From CAYGOC01 sp964351495 (GTDB lineage: Bacteria; Chlamydiota; Chlamydiia; Chlamydiales; SM23-39): 64,000 nucleotides of DNA. Both the position numbers and the translations under genes were made by a program. The notes beneath the pieces were generated by a model. The model did no database searches. It saw only the letters and a program-made list of their open reading frames with translations, and was not told the origin of the DNA. Positions 60,136-64,000 of this stretch are shown here, one piece after another. Positions within the stretch are counted from its first letter, which is position 1. Every line of letters begins with the position of its first letter. The stretch covers positions 1-64,000 of the forward strand of contig CAYGOC010000005.1 of NCBI GenBank assembly GCA_964351495.1, in the 5' to 3' direction.

Positions 60136-61904
60136 TCAAAGTAACAGATTATATTGCCACAGTTTTAAAACAAAAAGGGATTACTACCGTTTTTGGAGTG
60201 ACGGGAGGCGCTGTAGTTCATTTGTTTGACTCAGCTCAAAAAATGGGTTTGGAGTGTATATTTACTCACCATGAACAGTCTGCGGCTTTTGCGGCAGGAG
60301 CTTTTTCAAGGATAAAAGGATTGGGAACTTTATTTTGTACTACAGGACCTGGAGGGACCAATACTCTTACGGGAATAGCTGCTGCTTGGCTTGACTCTGT
60401 TCCTTTAATTTGTATAGGAGGACAAGTAAGGCTCTCTCACATAAAACCTCCTAAGGTTCGTCAGGTGGGGGCTCAAGAGCTAGATATAGTTTCTTTAATG
60501 AAGCCCATTACCAAGCTGGCCCTTACTTTAGAGAATATAGATGATTTACCGGAAACTTTAGAAAGATGTATTGAAATAGCCAAAAGAGGAAGGCCCGGTC
60601 CCATTTACCTTGAGATTCCTCTTGATTTACAGTGGCAAACTAGCTCTTTTGACCTTCCTTTCCTTAAAAAGGAGCCTGTAAAGTTTCCTTTGGATCAGGA
60701 AAAAATAAAAGAGATATGCGATGGGTTAAATAAAGCGAAAAAACCCCTTTTGCTGATAGGTCATGGAGTGAGGTTAGCTGAAGGGGAAGAGCTCCTAAAG
60801 AGCTTTTTACAAAAAACAAAAATGCCTCACGTAGCAACTTGGAATGCTATAGATATAGTTTCGGGAGAGTCCTCTTTGTATTTAGGATCGCCTGGAATGT
60901 TTGGTACCAGAGAGGCTAACTTAGCGGTTCAAGCCTGTGATTTCCTTCTTTGTTTAGGGGCTCACTTGCCTATTGCGGTTACTACAGGATTAGTGGATAA
61001 ATTTGCCAATAAAGCCAGAGTAGCTCTTGTAAATATTGATTTAGCAGAAATAGAAAACCAAAGGATAAAGATTGACTATGGTTTACAAGCAGATGTTACC
61101 CTTTTTTTAAAGGAGATCCTTTCTTTGGTAGCTCCTTTAAATATTTTCTCTTGGCAACAAGCTTGTTCTAAAATTCGCAGGCTTTTTCTCTCTAGCCAAA
61201 AACCCCTTATTCAAAAAAGCCTTGGGGAAGAAGTTATCGATCCTTATGAATCGATAAGGATCATAAACCGCTTTTTAGGAGAAGAGGGGGTTGTTGTAGT
61301 GGATGGAGGGGGTACAGTAGTGCAAATCGCCTTACAAACTCTTTTTGCCAAAGCCAAGCAAAGGATTCTTATTGATGCGGGGCTTTGTTCTATGGGATCG
61401 GGATTACCTCAAGTTCTTGGCGCCTGCATGGCAAGGCCTAAGGCTGAAGTAGTTTGTTTAGTGGGAGATGGAAGTTTTATGTTTAATGTACAAGAGCTGC
61501 AGACTATTTTTGAGCATAAAATGAATGTGTCAATATTTGTTTTTAATAATGGGGGATATCTTTCTATAAGAAATACCCAAAAAGGATTTTTAGAGGGAAA
61601 TTACCTTGGTTCTAGTGAGGAAGGGGGAATTTCTGTGGCTAAGATAGAGGCTCTAGCTAAGGCTTTTTGTTTGCCTTATTTTCGTGTGAATAAGGAGAAA
61701 GAACTGCAAGAACTCCTTTTTTCAAACCAAGAAAAAAAAGGCCCTAAAGTCTATGAGTTAGTCATTTCTAAAGAGCAAGAGGTTTATCCTAGGATAGGTT
61801 TTTCTAAAAACAAAGAGGGAAGAGCCTTCCAAAATCCTATTGATAAAATGGATCCTCCGATTTTTGAAGAGGAGAGTGCTTTATTTTTAACCGAATTTTT
61901 TTAA
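60132..61904 (+). CDS. Acetolactate-synthase-like thiamine-diphosphate enzyme
   Basis: 590 residues from TTG 60132, which overlaps the SDR stop; GGGATAGG precedes it. N-terminal KVTDYIATVLKQKGITTVFGVTGGAV, cut here to VFGVTGG, and THHEQSAAFAAGAFSRI with the catalytic Glu. TTGPGGTNTLTGIAAAWLDSVPL and C-terminal TPP motif GDGSFMFNVQELQTI-FNNGGY (GDGSF...NN) follow. The enzyme belongs to the AHAS/YerE-like group, which transfers a two-carbon unit from pyruvate to a ketone or 2-oxoacid. In sugar pathways (YerE in yersiniose synthesis) it adds an acetyl branch to a keto-sugar. The end overlaps the convergent GT2 gene by 68 bases. Confidence 0.87.
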   Translation: MIKVTDYIATVLKQKGITTVFGVTGGAVVHLFDSAQKMGLECIFTHHEQSAAFAAGAFSRIKGLGTLFCTTGPGGTNTLTGIAAAWLDSVPLICIGGQVRLSHIKPPKVRQVGAQELDIVSLMKPITKLALTLENIDDLPETLERCIEIAKRGRPGPIYLEIPLDLQWQTSSFDLPFLKKEPVKFPLDQEKIKEICDGLNKAKKPLLLIGHGVRLAEGEELLKSFLQKTKMPHVATWNAIDIVSGESSLYLGSPGMFGTREANLAVQACDFLLCLGAHLPIAVTTGLVDKFANKARVALVNIDLAEIENQRIKIDYGLQADVTLFLKEILSLVAPLNIFSWQQACSKIRRLFLSSQKPLIQKSLGEEVIDPYESIRIINRFLGEEGVVVVDGGGTVVQIALQTLFAKAKQRILIDAGLCSMGSGLPQVLGACMARPKAEVVCLVGDGSFMFNVQELQTIFEHKMNVSIFVFNNGGYLSIRNTQKGFLEGNYLGSSEEGGISVAKIEALAKAFCLPYFRVNKEKELQELLFSNQEKKGPKVYELVISKEQEVYPRIGFSKNKEGRAFQNPIDKMDPPIFEEESALFLTEFF

Positions 61905-62775
61905 AAACGGAAAAAGTAAACTTTTTTACCTTCGATAAAATTGCTTTTATTGAAAGAATAAAGAATGTTTTCCCTATCTTTTTTTGCAAAAGCAATTCTA
62001 TTAGGAATTCTTTTCTTAGCTCTTGTAAAATTCGATAATTTAGGAAAGATTTTCTTATATCCTGATAAGTTTTTGTCTCTATTTTCTGTAATATGTAAGA
62101 GCAGTATGCTTTTCTACTATGTCTTTCGTGGGAAAGGTTTGCTTCATGGATTCTTTTATGGGCTAAAATAGCCTCTACGAAGACAAAACCATAACGGAGA
62201 GCTATCACATGTGAGAAAAACCAGTCGCAAAGAGGACCATCTTTTTCTTGCACGCCCCCTGCTTCAATAACATATTTTCGATTATAGATGGAGGTGTGAC
62301 CTAAAAAGGTTTTTTTTCTTTTTTTGAAATTCTGGATCTGGGTGGGAGAGTAAAATTGGTGTAAAGGAGGAGAGGCTAAAATAGGGTTTTTTATTTCATC
62401 TTCTTTACAAAAATAAGAGCCTTCGGAGCATATAAATCCAGCATGGGGATAAGTTTGGAAAAAAGATAAACTACACTCCACAAAGTTGGGTAAGATCAAA
62501 TCATCGGAACAAGCAAAATAAATATATTTTCCTTTTGCATAACGTAAAGCTTCATCGGCGCTTTTATAAGCCCCTAGACGTTTTGGATTTTTTAAAAGAG
62601 TCATCCAAGGGATTTTTTCTTTATAACTTTCTATAATAGAGATGCTATCATCTGTAGAGGCATCATCAATTAAAAGAAACTCTAAGGGAGGGGTTGTTTG
62701 TAGAGCCATTCCTTCTAAGGCACAGGAGATGTAGTGCCCAAAGTTGTGGTTGCACATAACAATGGAGAGTTCCAT
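61837..62775 (-). CDS. GT2 family glycosyltransferase
   Basis: 312 residues. GT-A fold signatures: SIVMCNHNFGHYISCAL near 4, LEFLLIDDASTDDS near 31, LKNPKRLGAYKSADEALRYAKG near 60 and YFACSDDLILP near 90 (SDD metal site). DWFFSHVIALRYG near 185 matches the conserved acceptor-site segment. A C-terminal Lys-rich hydrophobic stretch (FFILSIKAILSKVKKFTF) may attach it to membranes. It is convergent with operon B, overlapping the TPP enzyme end by 68 bases. The sugar transferred is unknown. Confidence 0.85.
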   Translation of the reverse strand: MELSIVMCNHNFGHYISCALEGMALQTTPPLEFLLIDDASTDDSISIIESYKEKIPWMTLLKNPKRLGAYKSADEALRYAKGKYIYFACSDDLILPNFVECSLSFFQTYPHAGFICSEGSYFCKEDEIKNPILASPPLHQFYSPTQIQNFKKRKKTFLGHTSIYNRKYVIEAGGVQEKDGPLCDWFFSHVIALRYGFVFVEAILAHKRIHEANLSHERHSRKAYCSYILQKIETKTYQDIRKSFLNYRILQELRKEFLIELLLQKKIGKTFFILSIKAILSKVKKFTFSVFKKIRLKIKHSPLQKSEDPFYQ

Positions 62776-62862
62776 AGCTCTTCTATCTTTTTTTTATAGA
62801 TGCTTTGAGTATAATCCCTTCTTTGTTCTTTTTTGAATGATTATTTAAAAAAAAGGAGACCC

Positions 62863-63903
62863 ATGGAGAAAACACTAGCGGCTATTTTAGAAAGACAAAA
62901 CCATCCTTTATCCTTAATAGAGCTTAATGTCCCTTCTTTGAAGCCGGGACAGGTTTTAGTGAAGATGTGTTATAGCGGGCTTTGTAGAACGCAAATTAAC
63001 GAGATTATAGGTCTAAAAGGAGAAGATCCCTATCTACCCCATACCTTAGGGCATGAAGGCTCTGGAGTTGTTTTAGCTATTGGAGAAAAGGTAGAAAAGG
63101 TAAAGCCTCAGGATCACGTTGTGATCTCTTGGATAAAAAGTAAAGGAGAAGAGGTATCTTCTACTCAGTATGAAAAAGAAAATACAAAGGTCAACTCAGG
63201 GGCCGTTAGTACTTTTCTAACGTATACTATTATTTCAGAAAATCGGCTGGTTTCTATTCCTAAGGATATCTGTTTAAAAGAGGCTGCTCTTTTAGGTTGT
63301 GCTTTTTGCACAGGAGGGGGCGTTATTGTAAACCAGATGAAACTGGAAGAAGGAAATTCTCTTGCTTTATTTGGCCTTGGAGGAATAGGGATGAGCGCTC
63401 TTTTAGCAGCTTCCATGCAAAAAGCTTTTCCTATTATCGCTATAGATATTCAAGAAGAGAAGCTCCAAAAAGCAAAAAAGCTGGGAGCGACTCATACAAT
63501 AGATGCTTCTAAAGAAGAAGTACTTTCAAAAATAGAAGAGATTACAGAAAAACAAGGAGTTGATTTTTCTTTAGAATCTGCAGGAAGTATCCAAGCTATG
63601 GAACAGGCCTTTGCCTCTTTAAATTCTAAAAAAGGGGTGTGTTATATTGCGGGAAATGTAAAAAAGAAAAGCACAATCCGGATAGACCCTTTTGATCTGA
63701 TTTTGGGAAAAAGAATCTATGGTACTTGGGGGGGAGGGACTGATTTAGACCGAGACATTCCGAAGTATTGTAGGCTTATTCAGGAAGGAAAACTTTCTTT
63801 AAAGCCGTTGATTTCCCATGAAGCTCCTTTGAAAAAGATTAACTCTTTAATAGATCTTGCTAAAGAGAATAAGCTTCAAAGAGCGCTTATCTCTTTTTCT
63901 TAA
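62863..63903 (+). CDS. Zinc-dependent medium-chain alcohol dehydrogenase
   Basis: 346 residues from ATG 62863, with AGGAG just before; an earlier in-frame ATG at 62833 lacks one. GLCRTQINEI near 41 (zinc-ligand Cys), HTLGHEGSGVV near 60 (HE), LGCAFCTGGGVI near 144 and the Rossmann motif GLGGIGMSALLAASM near 168 are visible. The structural zinc lobe with four Cys seems lost (ISWIKSKGEEVSS). Oxidation of an alcohol or sugar alcohol is the family role; a link to the sugar locus is inferred from position. Confidence 0.85.
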   Translation: MEKTLAAILERQNHPLSLIELNVPSLKPGQVLVKMCYSGLCRTQINEIIGLKGEDPYLPHTLGHEGSGVVLAIGEKVEKVKPQDHVVISWIKSKGEEVSSTQYEKENTKVNSGAVSTFLTYTIISENRLVSIPKDICLKEAALLGCAFCTGGGVIVNQMKLEEGNSLALFGLGGIGMSALLAASMQKAFPIIAIDIQEEKLQKAKKLGATHTIDASKEEVLSKIEEITEKQGVDFSLESAGSIQAMEQAFASLNSKKGVCYIAGNVKKKSTIRIDPFDLILGKRIYGTWGGGTDLDRDIPKYCRLIQEGKLSLKPLISHEAPLKKINSLIDLAKENKLQRALISFS

Positions 63904-64000
63904 AAAACTTTGGGAAGGATGTATTTTTCTTGAAGAACTTTGTAGCTTTTTTCTAAGTCTTTTGAAGTTTCTAAAAGGATTTCATGGTCTTCTAAAAGGG
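63900..64000 (-). CDS. 3' end of a gene cut by the window edge
   Basis: Read on the minus strand, the last 33 codons before TAA (63900-63902) encode a charged helical tail: LLEDHEILLETSKDLEKSY then KVLQEKYILPKVF. The stop shares two bases with the stop of the alcohol dehydrogenase gene. Too short to identify. Confidence 0.5.
   Translation of the reverse strand, partial: LLEDHEILLETSKDLEKSYKVLQEKYILPKVF

Overview
The window is AT-rich, gene-dense bacterial DNA that reads as a chromosome segment of a chlamydia outside the family Chlamydiaceae. The evidence is a set of chlamydial hallmarks: a GreA of about 715 residues with a long N-terminal extension, a two-domain ThyX next to HemB, tandem TyrP transporters, rpsT close to a sigma-66-type rpoD, a GlmU-like protein lacking the N-terminal domain beside IspA, a glutamate/lysine/phenylalanine-rich proteome, and two MOMP-like porins of the kind expanded in Simkania and Rhabdochlamydia relatives. 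The genus is inference; no rRNA gene is present to settle it.

Layout. 1-16 kb: recB (cut by the window edge) and recD, rpsT, a membrane gene apparently broken by an in-frame stop, rpoD, and a tRNA-Pro that carries a small integrated element with dinD. Then come an AT-rich intergenic region with DnaA-box-like words, a hexapeptide-repeat protein, ispA, recA, glucokinase and a GH63-type glucosidase. 16-27 kb: a porin, a minus-strand chain of overlapping genes (GspL/PilM-like protein, small membrane protein, MORN-repeat lipoprotein, 5-formyl-THF cyclo-ligase), then YggT, a Dus, an NYN-domain protein, RdgB and GreA. 26.6-41.5 kb: two tandem paralogous orphans, a YjbH-like outer-membrane protein, hemB, thyX, tyrP x2, a second porin, typA, a decayed DUF4143 ATPase fragment joined to three 33-bp tandem repeats, a shortened MscS, and uvrB.

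41.5-64 kb is a surface-carbohydrate locus. It begins with an ABC exporter, a GT4-like and a GT9-like glycosyltransferase and two divergent GT17-like proteins with export signals. Operon A (47.6-55.4 kb) encodes two SDR epimerases, a GmhA-like isomerase, a nucleotidyltransferase-kinase fusion in reversed HldE order, an E1 alpha/beta pair of 2-oxoacid dehydrogenase type, a third SDR and a methyltransferase, and ends at a hairpin terminator. Operon B (55.5-61.9 kb) has its own promoter and six overlapping genes: a zinc-binding C-methyltransferase, acylating acetaldehyde dehydrogenase, 4-hydroxy-2-oxovalerate aldolase, HpcH/HpaI aldolase, SDR reductase and acetolactate-synthase-like TPP enzyme. 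A GT2 glycosyltransferase, a medium-chain alcohol dehydrogenase and an edge-truncated gene follow.

The most interesting unit is operon A plus operon B. Heptose-type sugar activation sits beside a carbon-carbon-bond toolkit (two TPP systems, two aldolases, an aldehyde dehydrogenase) with no catabolic pathway around it, which suggests synthesis of an unusual branched or acyl-modified sugar for the cell surface. Other points are the tRNA-Pro/dinD mini-island, the split gene before rpoD, complementary decay of the ThyX motif across its two halves, and several -10 boxes placed so close to start codons that the transcripts would be leaderless.
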